From Campylobacter coli 76339 (GTDB taxonomy: Bacteria; Campylobacterota; Campylobacteria; Campylobacterales; Campylobacteraceae), in the NCBI GenBank assembly GCA_000470055.1, contig HG326877.1, positions 434,001 through 498,000 of the forward strand: a DNA stretch of 64,000 nt, written 5' to 3'. The notes under the pieces were generated by a model. It was not told the origin of the DNA and searched no databases. It worked only from the letters and a program-made list of their open reading frames with translations. Of this stretch, positions 54,865 to 64,000 are shown in pieces. Within the stretch, counting starts at the first letter, position 1. Each line of letters begins with the position of its first letter. Position numbers and translations under genes: made by a program.

Positions 54865-55045
54865 CTCTTTTTCCTTTAATAAAAATTAAATAATTGTAAC
54901 AAATAAATATAAAATCCTATATCTTTTTTTAAAAATCTATATAAAATTTTGTTTTATATTGTAATTTTGTATCTTTATTTTGTGTTTTTATAAAATTTAA
55001 AAGATATGTAATGATTTTCATGTAATTTTTGTTATACTCTAACTC

Positions 55046-56065
55046 ATGCAAAAACAAATGATTCAAGATTTACAAGCTAAACTACTTTTTTGGTATGATA
55101 AAAATGGACGCAAAAATTTACCATGGCGTAATTTGCAAAGTAAAGATTGTGATGAAAGATTAAAAGATATTGATAGAGCTTATGGGGTTTATATCAGTGA
55201 AATTATGCTTCAGCAAACTCAAGTAAAATCAGTTTTAGAGAGGTTTTATTTTCCTTTTTTGCAAAAATTTCCTACCTTGCAAAGTTTGGCTAAGGCAAAT
55301 GAAGACGAGCTTTTAAAGGCTTGGCAGGGGCTTGGATATTATACTCGTGCTAGAAATTTAAAAAAGTCAGCTTTAGAGTGTGTAGATAAATTTGAAGGCA
55401 AATTACCTAAAAAACTTGATGAATTAAAAAAATTAAGTGGTATAGGAGCTTATACTGCAGGAGCTATCGCTTGTTTTGCTTACGATCAAAAAGTTTCTTT
55501 TGTAGATGGCAATATACGCCGCGTGCTTTCACGCCTTTTTGCCTTGGAAAATCCGAAAATGAGTGAGCTTGAAAGAAAGGCTAAGGAGCTTTTAAATTTA
55601 GAGGATGCTTTTAATCATAATCAAGCCTTACTTGATATAGGTGCTTTAATATGTGTGAGCAAAAATGCAAAATGTGGAATTTGTCCTTTGTATGATTTTT
55701 GCCAAGGTAAATTTAACACAGAGCTTTACCCTAGGGCTAAAAAAATATCTTATGAGAATGCAAACTTAAATCTTTTTGTATTTGAATGGGGTAAAAAATT
55801 TGCCATACAAAAAAGTCAAGATAAACTTTATAAGGGCATGTATAATTTTCCTTTTTTTAAGGAAGCGGAGAGCGAAATTTCTAAAAGTATGAAATTTTTG
55901 GGAGAATTTAAACATAATTATACGAAGTATAAATTAAACATTAAAGTTTATCATCAAATTTTAAAAGAGGAAAATAAAAATTATCAATTTAAAAGTTTAA
56001 AAGAATTAGAAAGTACCGCACTTTCGATACTTTCTTTAAAGGCTTTAAAACTAATTAAGCTCTGA
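55046..56065 (+). CDS. mutY: A/G-specific adenine glycosylase
   Basis: Removes adenine opposite 8-oxoguanine. 339 residues with the helix-hairpin-helix (LSGIGAYTAGAIACFAY), catalytic Asp in FVDGNIRRV region, and the Fe-S loop C-X6-C-X2-C-X5-C (CVSKNAKCGICPLYDFC). The C-terminal MutT-like domain is short. A TATACT just before (55034-55039) is a plausible -10. It and the next gene are divided by about 100 bases. Confidence 0.95.
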   Translation: MQKQMIQDLQAKLLFWYDKNGRKNLPWRNLQSKDCDERLKDIDRAYGVYISEIMLQQTQVKSVLERFYFPFLQKFPTLQSLAKANEDELLKAWQGLGYYTRARNLKKSALECVDKFEGKLPKKLDELKKLSGIGAYTAGAIACFAYDQKVSFVDGNIRRVLSRLFALENPKMSELERKAKELLNLEDAFNHNQALLDIGALICVSKNAKCGICPLYDFCQGKFNTELYPRAKKISYENANLNLFVFEWGKKFAIQKSQDKLYKGMYNFPFFKEAESEISKSMKFLGEFKHNYTKYKLNIKVYHQILKEENKNYQFKSLKELESTALSILSLKALKLIKL

Positions 56066-56168
56066 TTTTTATATCGCTATAAAAGTTTTAATTTTTCAAG
56101 TATAATTATGTAAAATATTAACTTATTTGAATCTTTTTAATTATTGAGCAAAAAATACTCTTGGATAT

Positions 56169-57029
56169 ATGATGAAATTTAAAAAATTATACATAGAATT
56201 AAGCGATATTTGTGGTTTAAAATGTGATTTTTGTCCTTCAAAAAAAGCTTTGCGTGGAGTGATGAGTGTAGAAAGTTTTTCTAAGCTCGCAAAGCAAATT
56301 TGGGATAAAAGCGAAATTTTTACCTTTCATCTTTTGGGCGATCCTTTGCTTTTAAATAATTTAGAAGAATATTTGCAAATTGCTAAAAATCATCAAATGA
56401 AATTAGAAATTACTACAAGTGGTTTTTATTTTAGTCCTAAAAATTCTAAATTATTATTAAAATACGATAATATCCATCAAATCAATATCTCTTTAATGGC
56501 TTTTTTAAGCCAAAATAAGCTTTCTTTGGAGCAATATTTTAAGCCTATTTTAGAGTTTTGCAAAGAGCATTTAGAGTATAAAAAATCAAGCTTTATCAAT
56601 CTTAGACTTTGGAATTTAGATATTGATTTTAAAGCTCCTAGTGAAAATTTGCCTATTTATGAATTTTTAAGTAAAGAATTTGAAGTTCAAATTCTTACAC
56701 ATTTGGCTAAAAATCGTCTTCAAAGGCATATTTTGCTTCACCAAAACAAGCTTTTTAAATGGCCAAGTTTAAAAGATAAACCCCTTTATACTCAAGGAAA
56801 ATGCCATGCTTTAAAAGAGCAAATAGGCATTTTAAGTGACGGCACGCTCGTGCCTTGTTGTTTGGATACTAAAGGCGATATATCTTTGGGTAATGTTTTT
56901 AATGCTGAATTTAAGAGCCTTCTTGATTCTAAGCGCATTCAAGAAATCAAAAAGGCCTTTGAAGAAAACAAGCGCATAGAAAAGCTTTGTCAAAGCTGTG
57001 AATTTTTTAAAACAAGATTGAGCGATTAA
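56169..57029 (+). CDS. Radical SAM protein with SPASM-like C terminus
   Basis: 286 residues. The SAM/Fe-S motif CGLKCDFC (C-X3-C-X2-C) is near residue 15; a second set of cysteines (GTLVPCCLDTKG and LCQSCEF) at the C terminus fits a SPASM/Twitch auxiliary cluster. No precursor peptide gene nearby was found. An ATG at 56172 is equally usable. Corresponds to Cj1618c. Substrate unknown. Confidence 0.82.
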   Translation: MMKFKKLYIELSDICGLKCDFCPSKKALRGVMSVESFSKLAKQIWDKSEIFTFHLLGDPLLLNNLEEYLQIAKNHQMKLEITTSGFYFSPKNSKLLLKYDNIHQINISLMAFLSQNKLSLEQYFKPILEFCKEHLEYKKSSFINLRLWNLDIDFKAPSENLPIYEFLSKEFEVQILTHLAKNRLQRHILLHQNKLFKWPSLKDKPLYTQGKCHALKEQIGILSDGTLVPCCLDTKGDISLGNVFNAEFKSLLDSKRIQEIKKAFEENKRIEKLCQSCEFFKTRLSD

Positions 57030-57832
57030 AAATTTTGATTTTCTAATCTTGTTTTAAATTCTTTAATTCTATCGATGATTTTTGGGCTTAAGCGTAACAA
57101 TACATGGGTGTTTTTATTGTGATAAATTTGTCCCATTTGGGCTGCTTTTGTATTTTTTAACAAAGCATTAGCATTTAAGACATTGCCATCTGCATTAATG
57201 CCTAAGATCAACAAATCAGGATTTTGTTTTAGAATGTATTCTGCTGAGATTATAGGGCGTGCTATTTCGCTTTGAGGGCTTAGGTTTTTAATGCCTATGA
57301 GTCTTAATATATCTGCTATTAAAGAATTATCATTAAAGGCCATGAGTGGGTTGCTAGAATAAAGGTAAATTCCACTTTTATTTAAGGGATTTTTTTGCAA
57401 TTCTTGCAATCCTTGTTCAAATTCTTCTAAAAGTTTCTTGCCTTGCTCTTCTTTGTCTGTGAGTTCTGCTAGAATTTGTATATTGTTTTTGATTTCATCG
57501 AGGCGTTGGGCTTTTAAATTGATACTTTTGATTCCAAAGTTTTTAAGCCCTTCTTCTAAATTTAAAGAATACGAGCTTAATATCACTAAGCTTGGCTTTA
57601 GAGCAACTATTTTTTCAAGAGAAGGGTGTGAAAAAGTTCCTACGCTAGTTATTTTTGAAGTTTTTTCTTCAGGGTAGATATTTGAGTGTTGCAAATTTGC
57701 AATGCCTACGATTTGATCTTGTGCATTTAGCATGAAAAGTGTTTCTATGCTTGCAGGATCAAGCACTACAATGCGTTCTTTGGCATTAAGTAGGGTTAAA
57801 AATAAACTCATAATGATTAAAATTTTTTTCAT
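57026..57832 (-). CDS. chuD: Haem ABC transporter periplasmic binding protein
   Basis: 268 residues: signal peptide (about 1-17, LTLLNA) and the two-lobed periplasmic binding fold of the haem/B12 family (TLFMLNAQDQIVGIANL, GTFSHPSLEKIVALKPSLVIL). Collects haem delivered by ChuA. Four-base overlap with chuC. The stop overlaps the convergent radical SAM gene's end by four bases. Confidence 0.92.
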   Translation of the reverse strand: MKKILIIMSLFLTLLNAKERIVVLDPASIETLFMLNAQDQIVGIANLQHSNIYPEEKTSKITSVGTFSHPSLEKIVALKPSLVILSSYSLNLEEGLKNFGIKSINLKAQRLDEIKNNIQILAELTDKEEQGKKLLEEFEQGLQELQKNPLNKSGIYLYSSNPLMAFNDNSLIADILRLIGIKNLSPQSEIARPIISAEYILKQNPDLLILGINADGNVLNANALLKNTKAAQMGQIYHNKNTHVLLRLSPKIIDRIKEFKTRLENQNF

Positions 57833-58608
57833 ATTTTTTCCTTTAAAGCTAAGATATAAGGTTTTGAGTCTTTATAGACAATCTCGCAATTTAAATTGTA
57901 AATTTCTTTTAGAATTTCTTTGGTAAAAAGTTCTTTTGTGCTTCCAAAATACTTTATTTCTCCTTCTTTTAAAAACAATACCTTATCGCAAAACATAGAG
58001 GCCAAATTTAAATCATGCAAAATCGCTACAACTGCGATATTGTTTTGTTTTATCAATCTTTCGCAAAGGCTCAAAAGCTCGATAGCATGGTTTAAATCAA
58101 GTGCTGAAGTGGGTTCATCTAAAAAAAGAATTTTAGGTTTTTTAAGCAAGGCTCTTGCTAAAAGCACTCTTTGAAATTCTCCACCACTTAAAGAAAGTAT
58201 ATTTCTTTCTAAAAAGTTTTCCAATTTTAAAGTTTTTGCAAAATTTTCAACTTCTAAAATATCTTCTTTAGAATAATCACAAAAAGCATGTTTTAAATTT
58301 GTAAATTTGCTCATTAAAAGCACATCGATAACTTTTAAAGGTGTGTTTAAACCCGAATTTTGAGGCACAAAACCGCAAAGTTGTGCAAATTCTTTAAGAG
58401 AAAAGTTTTTTATATTGGTATTAAAAAGCGATATTTCACCCTTGCTTATATTTAAATTCTTAAGTATAAGTTTTAAAAGTGTGCTTTTGCCTGAACCATT
58501 AGGCCCTAAAATACCTATAAAAGCTTTATTTTGAAGCTCTAAATTGATATTTTTTAACAATTCTTTTTTATGATAGCTAAAACTTAAATTTTGTATCTTT
58601 AATATCAT
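57829..58608 (-). CDS. chuC: Haem ABC transporter ATPase
   Basis: 259 residues. Walker A GPNGSGKST, Q-loop FVPQNSG, signature LSGGEFQR and Walker B ILFLDEPTSALD. FecE/HmuV type. Four-base overlaps on both sides within chuBCD. Confidence 0.94.
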   Translation of the reverse strand: MILKIQNLSFSYHKKELLKNINLELQNKAFIGILGPNGSGKSTLLKLILKNLNISKGEISLFNTNIKNFSLKEFAQLCGFVPQNSGLNTPLKVIDVLLMSKFTNLKHAFCDYSKEDILEVENFAKTLKLENFLERNILSLSGGEFQRVLLARALLKKPKILFLDEPTSALDLNHAIELLSLCERLIKQNNIAVVAILHDLNLASMFCDKVLFLKEGEIKYFGSTKELFTKEILKEIYNLNCEIVYKDSKPYILALKEKI

Positions 58609-59606
58609 AAAAATCTCCTAGCACTTAAAGCCAAGTATAAAAATACAGGAGCTCCAAAGAATGCGGTTAAAACTCCTATAGGAATTTGTACAGGGGCTAT
58701 TAGAGTCCTTGCTAGAGTATCGCAAATGAGTAAAAAAAGCCCTCCAAAAGCAGTGCAAAAAGGAATAACCAAAGCATTGTCATAATTTCTAAGCAAGAGT
58801 CTTACGGTATGAGGGATTATAAGCCCTACAAAGGCTATAAGTCCTGTAAAAGCTACTGCAAAAGAAACCGCTAAGGAAGAAACTATCAAAAGATTGATTT
58901 TTAATTTTTGGGCATCAACTCCTAAATTTCTTGCCTCTTCATCCCCGCTTAAAATGATATTTAATTCATTTTTATGTGCGTAAAAATACAGAAGACAAAA
59001 AATCAAAGGCAGAATCAAAATTCCTATACGAAACCAAGAAGCTGAACCTATATTTCCCATAAGCCAAGCGACTATCTTAAAAGAATCTTCCCCTATAAGA
59101 TAGGTAAAAAATGAGGTAAAAGCTCCTAGAAAAGATGAAGCTGCGATGCCTATGATGAGTAAAGTAGCTATGGAAGCTTTTGAAGATACTTTAAAAATTG
59201 CTAATGAAAAAATAGCAGAACAAACAAAGCCTAAAATTCCATAATAATAATCAGGCAGTTTTAACAAATACGCTAAAACAGATCCAAAGGTTGCTGCTGA
59301 AGCTATGCCTATAATATAAGGATCTGCTATGGGGTTTGAAAATACATTTTGCGTTACTGCTCCACTGCTAGCTAAAAGCATACCGATTAAAATAGCCATT
59401 ATAATACGAGGCAAACGCCCGTCTATGATGATTTGACGCAAAATTTCATTTTCACCAAAAGTATAGGAGAGAAGTTCTTTAGGGCTTAAATTTTCATCCC
59501 CTAAACAAAGTGCAACAACACAGGTGATTATATAGGCTAAAAAAAGCCCTATAATCACTAAATTTTTAGAACGCATATTTAAATTCAACATAGTAATTTC
59601 TGCCAT
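58605..59606 (-). CDS. chuB: Haem ABC transporter permease
   Basis: 333 residues as the longest reading, overlapping the chuA end by 41 bases; in-frame ATGs at 59591 and 59576 are alternatives and none has a strong ribosome site. FecCD-type permease with about ten helices (GAVTQNVFSNPIADPYIIGIASAA, FVGLIIPHTVRLL). Imports haem across the inner membrane. Confidence 0.92.
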   Translation of the reverse strand: MAEITMLNLNMRSKNLVIIGLFLAYIITCVVALCLGDENLSPKELLSYTFGENEILRQIIIDGRLPRIIMAILIGMLLASSGAVTQNVFSNPIADPYIIGIASAATFGSVLAYLLKLPDYYYGILGFVCSAIFSLAIFKVSSKASIATLLIIGIAASSFLGAFTSFFTYLIGEDSFKIVAWLMGNIGSASWFRIGILILPLIFCLLYFYAHKNELNIILSGDEEARNLGVDAQKLKINLLIVSSLAVSFAVAFTGLIAFVGLIIPHTVRLLLRNYDNALVIPFCTAFGGLFLLICDTLARTLIAPVQIPIGVLTAFFGAPVFLYLALSARRFL

Positions 59607-61692
59607 TTCCAGCTAGATATTGATCATTTATGCTGTCTTGATAGGTGTAGTATTTTTTATCAAAAAGATTGCGAATGCCTGCTAGAATTTGTAGATTTTT
59701 ATAATTATAATTTACACCAATATCCGTTAAAAAATAGTCCTTAATCCAAGAATTTCTAGACATCTTTCCTGTATTTTCATTAATAACTCCACCATCTTTT
59801 GCTCTTGAAAAATAGCTTAGATCTATATAGCTTGAGAAATTTTTACTCCAAGCGTATTCTACTCCGGCTGTGGCTTTGATTTTTGAAACATAAGGAATTC
59901 TAAGTCCATCATTTACACCTTTAGAAATTTTAGCATCAAGATAGCTTAGGCTTTCTTTTATAATCAAGCTATCATTAAACAAATATTGATGAAGGTTTAG
60001 TTCCGCCCCTAAACGACGCGTTTGGTCGATATTGTAGTATTTCCAAAATGCTCCTCCTGTAGCATGTGGATTTCCTAGATAAGAAATTTCATCCTTGCTT
60101 AGAGTGTAAAATAAAGTCAAATTAAAGCCATAAAAATCCCACCAAAAGTCACTAATCCCAAGTTCAAAGGTATCAAAAATTTCAGGATCTAAATTCGCAG
60201 CATAGTATTTTTGGCTTGTTTGATCTTTATTGACAAATTGTGCAGGAGTTGGAGAGATGAAACCTCTTTCGTATTTAATATACACATTTCCTGTATCGGA
60301 GTATTTGAAATTTGGAGTAATTTCAAAGGCAAAATTATTACTTGTACTATCGGTGTCAAAAAGCTCTGGAGTGCTTGGTAGTGGTCTGCCAAACATTATC
60401 ATTTTACTTGTGTAGCTTCTGTGAGTATCATAAAGACTGTATTCGTATCTTGCACCACCTGAAATACTAAAAATATCATTAAATTGATGAGAGTCTAGAG
60501 CAAAAACAGAATGGCTTTGTTTATTCATATCCATTAGAGTTGTCATGGTATGACTCATTTGAAATCCTGGAATGTTTACATCATAATGAACTATACTTGT
60601 TCTTTTAGCATCATGATTTGCAAATTCATAACCAAAGATAAAATAAGAATCATCTTTATAATTGATTTTATTTTTTAAATTGATACCTGTAAGTGTGTCT
60701 TCAAAACCACTACCATCTTGATATACGGGAACACTCATTCCTCTATAAGTCATCACAGAAGTATCTTTTAGATATCTTATTTTTTGATTTTGCCAAAATG
60801 CCCCGAACTGAATTTCGTATAAATCATTAAAATAGTGATGATAATCTAAAGCAATTTCAGGTCTATTGATTTGAGTGATATTATCATTACTTCCTTTTTG
60901 GGTTGGATCGCTTTGAGCTTGTGCTTTTGTGAGATATCCACTGCTTGTATTTTTGCTTTCAAAATAATTATAACTTAGGGTTAAATCGCTATTATCGCCA
61001 GTATTTAGATAGGCTTTTGTATTGGCAAAATAGCCTTTTTGATTGTAGCCTTTTTGATAACCGTCGCGGTTAAAGCCTTGTATATCAAAACCAAATGTTA
61101 GATAATTATTGATTTTTTTAGCCCCATAAACCCCTAAATTTCCACCTAAATTTCCATGATCGTAACTACCGCCTTTAAGATTTAAAGCAAAAGCATCGGA
61201 TTCTTGTTTTTTTGTGATGATATTAACCACACCCCCTCTAGTGCCACTTCCATAAAGCACAGAGCCTCCCCCTGGTATGATTTCTATGCGTTCTATATTG
61301 TTTAGATTGATGCTTTCTAAAGGGGTTATACCATGAGAATTATCAAGCACATTGATAGCATTTCCATTTACCATAACTTTTACAGCTATATTGGATTTGC
61401 TTCCTTGTCCACGCATATCGATATTGCGTCCTAGTCCAAAATTTACAAAACTAATGCCTGAAATTCTTTCTAGGGCTTGTTCTAAAGTATTAAATCCTTT
61501 TTTTTCCAAGTCTTTGCCATCGATAATAATCACATTGCGTAAATTACTATCTGCATCTTGTTCAAATCCTGTTGTGCTTACAACAACTTTTTGCATTTGA
61601 ATGGCTTTATCATTCAATTCTTGTGCATTGATACTAGTGCTTAGTAAAAATACTAGTAAAGATAGCTTTAAAACTCTTTTGCTTGGATTCAA
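59566..61692 (-). CDS. chuA: TonB-dependent haem receptor
   Basis: 708 residues: signal peptide (about 1-23, INA), TonB box-like KVVVSTTGFE, plug domain (about 45-160: LERISGISFVNFG, IERIEIIPGGGSVLYGSGTRGGVVNIITKK) and a 22-strand barrel ending with Phe (VEFKYAF). Takes haem or haemoglobin-derived haem through the outer membrane with TonB2/ExbBD energy. First gene of chuABCD; Fur-like site upstream. Confidence 0.94.
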   Translation of the reverse strand: MNPSKRVLKLSLLVFLLSTSINAQELNDKAIQMQKVVVSTTGFEQDADSNLRNVIIIDGKDLEKKGFNTLEQALERISGISFVNFGLGRNIDMRGQGSKSNIAVKVMVNGNAINVLDNSHGITPLESINLNNIERIEIIPGGGSVLYGSGTRGGVVNIITKKQESDAFALNLKGGSYDHGNLGGNLGVYGAKKINNYLTFGFDIQGFNRDGYQKGYNQKGYFANTKAYLNTGDNSDLTLSYNYFESKNTSSGYLTKAQAQSDPTQKGSNDNITQINRPEIALDYHHYFNDLYEIQFGAFWQNQKIRYLKDTSVMTYRGMSVPVYQDGSGFEDTLTGINLKNKINYKDDSYFIFGYEFANHDAKRTSIVHYDVNIPGFQMSHTMTTLMDMNKQSHSVFALDSHQFNDIFSISGGARYEYSLYDTHRSYTSKMIMFGRPLPSTPELFDTDSTSNNFAFEITPNFKYSDTGNVYIKYERGFISPTPAQFVNKDQTSQKYYAANLDPEIFDTFELGISDFWWDFYGFNLTLFYTLSKDEISYLGNPHATGGAFWKYYNIDQTRRLGAELNLHQYLFNDSLIIKESLSYLDAKISKGVNDGLRIPYVSKIKATAGVEYAWSKNFSSYIDLSYFSRAKDGGVINENTGKMSRNSWIKDYFLTDIGVNYNYKNLQILAGIRNLFDKKYYTYQDSINDQYLAGNGRNYYVEFKYAF

Positions 61693-61717
61693 ATTTTTAC
61701 TCCTTTTAAATAAAATA

Positions 61718-61745
61718 AATAATGATAATATATATCATAATATTT
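61718..61745. promoter_or_regulatory. Palindromic Fur-box candidate between chuA and the haem oxygenase gene
   Basis: ATGATA (61722-61727), 5 central bases and TATCAT (61733-61738) form a perfect inverted repeat in an AATAATGATAAT context, about 30 bases upstream of chuA. The same divergent interval also serves the haem oxygenase gene at 61897, whose closer -10 candidate is TATAAAAT near 61870-61878. Confidence 0.65.
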
Positions 61746-61896
61746 GAAGAGAAAATTTATCTTTTATTAACTTAAATTGTAATAAATTTTTGAAAATTAA
61801 ATGATTTTAATCTTTTTAAGTCATTTTTAATTTGATAATTGATACCATTTTTAACTTATATTTTGTTCTATAAAATTTTTAAAGAAAGGTAAAATA

Positions 61897-62652
61897 ATGA
61901 GTTTTGAAAGTACTATTTCTCACATGAATGATCATCATCAATCAAGTTTGATCGATCTTTGTAAAAAATTTGGAGGAGTGAAGGATCCTAAGGGGGTAAG
62001 ATTGGTCGGAGTTGATTTTGGAGGCTTGGATATAGTTTATAATGATAATGAAAATTTACGCATAGAGTTTCCTAAAAAAGCAAACGAAGAAACCCTTAAA
62101 GATGCGATCATCGCACTTTGTATGAGTGCAAAAAGCGAAAAGGATTTTAGCAAGATAGCTGAGGATGCAAAAGAATTTATGCTAAGTTTTAATTCTGTTT
62201 GTTTGGCAACTTTGGGAGTAGATAAAGAAGTGGTTTGTTCTTATGCACCGTTTGTAAATACTCCATGGGGAAATTATATTTATATCAGTGAGGTAAGCGA
62301 GCATTTTAATAATATCAAAGAAAATCCAAACAATATAGAAATAATGTTTTTAGAAGATGAGAGCAAGGCAGCTTCTGTTATACTTCGTAAAAGATTGCGT
62401 TATAGAGTTAAGGCTAGTTTTATCGAGCGTGGGGAAATGTTTGATAAAATTTATGATGAGTTTGAAAAACAAACAGGTGCAGATGGCGGAATAAAAACTA
62501 TACGCAATATGCTTGATTTCCACCTTGTAAAGCTTGAATTTCAAAAGGGTCGTTTTGTAAAAGGTTTTGGACAAGCTTATGATATAGAAAATGAAAAAGT
62601 AACTCATGTTGGTGCAAACAGCAGCCCGCACAAATTCCCACATAAACATTAA
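61897..62652 (+). CDS. chuZ: Haem oxygenase of the HugZ/ChuZ family
   Basis: 251 residues with the split-barrel FMN-binding-like fold. N-terminal MNDHHQSSLIDLC and the His-rich end (SSPHKFPHKH) match HugZ/ChuZ, where the terminal histidines contact haem. Opens haem to release iron. Transcribed away from chuABCD, which imports the haem. AAAGAAAGG precedes the start. Corresponds to Cj1613c. Confidence 0.93.
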   Translation: MSFESTISHMNDHHQSSLIDLCKKFGGVKDPKGVRLVGVDFGGLDIVYNDNENLRIEFPKKANEETLKDAIIALCMSAKSEKDFSKIAEDAKEFMLSFNSVCLATLGVDKEVVCSYAPFVNTPWGNYIYISEVSEHFNNIKENPNNIEIMFLEDESKAASVILRKRLRYRVKASFIERGEMFDKIYDEFEKQTGADGGIKTIRNMLDFHLVKLEFQKGRFVKGFGQAYDIENEKVTHVGANSSPHKFPHKH

Positions 62653-62653
62653 T

Positions 62654-62679
62654 CATTAGTCTTGTCTTCAAGACTAATG
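62654..62679. terminator. Bidirectional terminator between haem oxygenase and prfA genes
   Basis: 11-bp stem CATTAGTCTTG/CAAGACTAATG (62654-62664 with 62669-62679) with a TCTT loop, in the 30 bases between two convergent stop codons. Confidence 0.7.
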
Positions 62680-62682
62680 AAA

Positions 62683-63750
62683 TTATAAATTCTGCTCTTG
62701 TAACGATTCTGCTTGATAATGTGCTATTAAAGGTTCGATAACTTCATCAAAAAGTCCATCTTGTAAAATAGCATCCAAACGATATAGGGTAAGATTGATA
62801 CGATGGTCACTGATGCGATTTTGTGGAAAATTATAAGTGCGTATGCGTTCACTTCTATCTCCACTTCCTACTTGGGATTTTCTCGCTTCACTTTCTTGAG
62901 CTAAGCGTTCGCTTTCTTGCATTTCATAAAGTCTCGCTTTTAAGACTTTCATAGCGCTTTCTTTATTTTTATGTTGACTTTTTCCATCTTGATTGACTAC
63001 TACTATGCCTGTAGGAAGATGAGTGATCCTAACAGCAGAATCTGTAGTATTTACACTTTGCCCCCCGTGTCCTGATGAGCGCATAACATCTATCTTAAGA
63101 TCATTGGGGTTGATTTCTATCTCTATATCGTCTACTTCAGGCATAACCGCTATAGTTATAGCAGAAGTGTGTATGCGTCCTTGAGATTCAGTTTGTGGGA
63201 CGCGTTGAACACGATGTGTTCCACCCTCGTACTTCAGTCTTGAGAAAGCTCCTGCACCTTTAACTAGCATGATAATTTCTTTAAAACCACCCACGCTTCC
63301 TTCACTAGAACTAACGATTTCAAGCTTATAGCCACGATTTTCAGCATATCTTGCATAAGCTTTAACAAGATCACCTACAAATAAAGAAGCCTCATCTCCA
63401 CCCGTTCCTGCACGAATTTCAAGAAAAATATTTCTTTCATCATTTGGATCTTTGGGTAATAATAAAATTTTAAGCTCTTCTTCGAGTTTGGGTTTTAGTT
63501 CTTCTAAATTTCTCAACTCTTCTTTTGCAAGCTCGCCAAGTTCGGTATCATTAAGTAGGGTTTTGTTTTCTTCTATGTTATCTAGAGTTTTTAGGTATTC
63601 TTTAGCTTTTAAGACGATAGGTTCTAAATTCTTTTGTTCTTTAGAAAGCGCAGTCATTTTGCTGATATCACTGATGATATCAGAACTGCTAAGAAGAGAA
63701 TTTAACTCTTCAAAGCGTTTTAAAAAAGGATCTAGTTTACTAGCTAACAT
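62683..63750 (-). CDS. prfA: Peptide chain release factor 1
   Basis: 355 residues. Releases peptides at UAA and UAG. The GGQ loop ([20 protein letters not shown]) and the C-terminal motif [19 protein letters not shown] are typical. Follows rpsT by 16 bases, same strand. The start at 63750 gives the normal N terminus. Confidence 0.96.
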   Translation of the reverse strand: MLASKLDPFLKRFEELNSLLSSSDIISDISKMTALSKEQKNLEPIVLKAKEYLKTLDNIEENKTLLNDTELGELAKEELRNLEELKPKLEEELKILLLPKDPNDERNIFLEIRAGTGGDEASLFVGDLVKAYARYAENRGYKLEIVSSSEGSVGGFKEIIMLVKGAGAFSRLKYEGGTHRVQRVPQTESQGRIHTSAITIAVMPEVDDIEIEINPNDLKIDVMRSSGHGGQSVNTTDSAVRITHLPTGIVVVNQDGKSQHKNKESAMKVLKARLYEMQESERLAQESEARKSQVGSGDRSERIRTYNFPQNRISDHRINLTLYRLDAILQDGLFDEVIEPLIAHYQAESLQEQNL

Positions 63751-63766
63751 TAAAAATTATGAGAGA

Positions 63767-64000
63767 TTATGCAATTTTATTTACTAAAAGAGCTAGGCGA
63801 CTTACACGACGAGAAGCTGTTTGTTTTTTAAGAAAGCCACGACTTACCATAGCGTGAATGCTTTTATTTGCGATTTTTAAAGCTTCGTTAGCAGCGTTTT
63901 TGTCGTTTTGAGCAGCAGCTTCTCTTACAGCTTTAGTGATGTTTTTAAGTCTTGTTCTATAAAATCTATTTCTTTCTGTTTTTTTGATAGTTTGTCTTGC
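63767..64000 (-). CDS. rpsT: 30S ribosomal protein S20, 5' end outside window
   Basis: The stop TAA is at 63767-63769 (minus), and 77 residues run off the right edge; about 10 N-terminal residues are missing. The basic end ([21 protein letters not shown]) is the S20 C terminus, with [19 protein letters not shown] upstream. It corresponds to Cj1611. Cut by the window, not truncated. Confidence 0.92.
   Translation of the reverse strand, partial: ARQTIKKTERNRFYRTRLKNITKAVREAAAQNDKNAANEALKIANKSIHAMVSRGFLKKQTASRRVSRLALLVNKIA

Noticed and set aside
62350-62649. 99-codon minus-strand ORF opposite the haem oxygenase gene
   Set aside because: The plus-strand frame encodes a full-length HugZ/ChuZ protein with its His-rich end; the antisense frame has no supporting feature.
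1-64000. CRISPR arrays, prophage or insertion sequences
   Set aside because: I saw no spaced direct-repeat array, transposase, integrase or phage structural gene in the window.

Overview
The window is AT-rich, densely coded epsilonproteobacterial chromosome. Protein sequences and gene blocks match Campylobacter jejuni or a very close relative, as I recall that species' reference gene order. The deciding features are AspA-DcuA, the p19/Ftr1 iron block, the ChuABCDZ haem block, SdaC-SdaA, the CJnc180/190 sRNA locus and sigma28/sigma54 flagellar promoters.

Layout. 1-7505 (+): aspA (5' end cut off) and dcuA, envelope lipoprotein genes (the first apparently frameshifted in its signal peptide), then rplU-rpmA-obgE. 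At about 7506-7606 the order jumps, compared with the reference order I remember, into the iron block. 7607-15689 (-) is a Ftr1-type permease, p19, a DUF2318 membrane protein, two FtsX-like permeases, an ATPase and two thioredoxin-like lipoproteins, with a Fur-box-like site in front. 15867-20477 (+): a small sigma28-type gene, tandem nhaA genes, an NlpC/P60 lipoprotein, murI and map. 20478-20786 holds overlapping antisense sRNAs. 20787-32824 (-): a sigma54-type gene, an Mla-like lipid transporter, tkt, ispA, a PDZ protein, ybaB, murE, a NifU-like gene and dnaG. 32892-36054 (+): a LapB-like gene, rnhA, rnc, aroC.

36270-43583 (+) is the main accessory feature: a two-gene two-partner-secretion locus with an 1886-residue FhaB/CdiA-like exoprotein and its FhaC/CdiB-like transporter, set tightly between aroC and a PP-loop ATPase gene. 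It has no recognisable CDI toxin tail or immunity gene. 44663-45702 is a sigma28-type unit with a tiny Cys-rich secreted peptide and an EF-hand protein. 45768-47255 (-) is tonB2-exbD2-exbB2 under a palindromic Fur-like site. Then come sdaC-sdaA, ribD, a four-gene tRNA cluster (Gly-Leu-Cys-Ser), a SIMPL-like gene, mutY, a radical SAM gene, the chuABCD haem operon divergent from the haem oxygenase gene, prfA, and rpsT running off the right edge.

How it works together. Three iron systems (ferric permease/p19, TonB2 energy module, haem uptake and degradation) each have a Fur-like site. AspA/DcuA and SdaA/SdaC are the aspartate and serine catabolic modules typical of an amino-acid-fed gut Campylobacter. 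Three small promoters tie poorly characterised genes to the flagellar regulon. All functional calls come from sequence reading and family knowledge; nothing was run.
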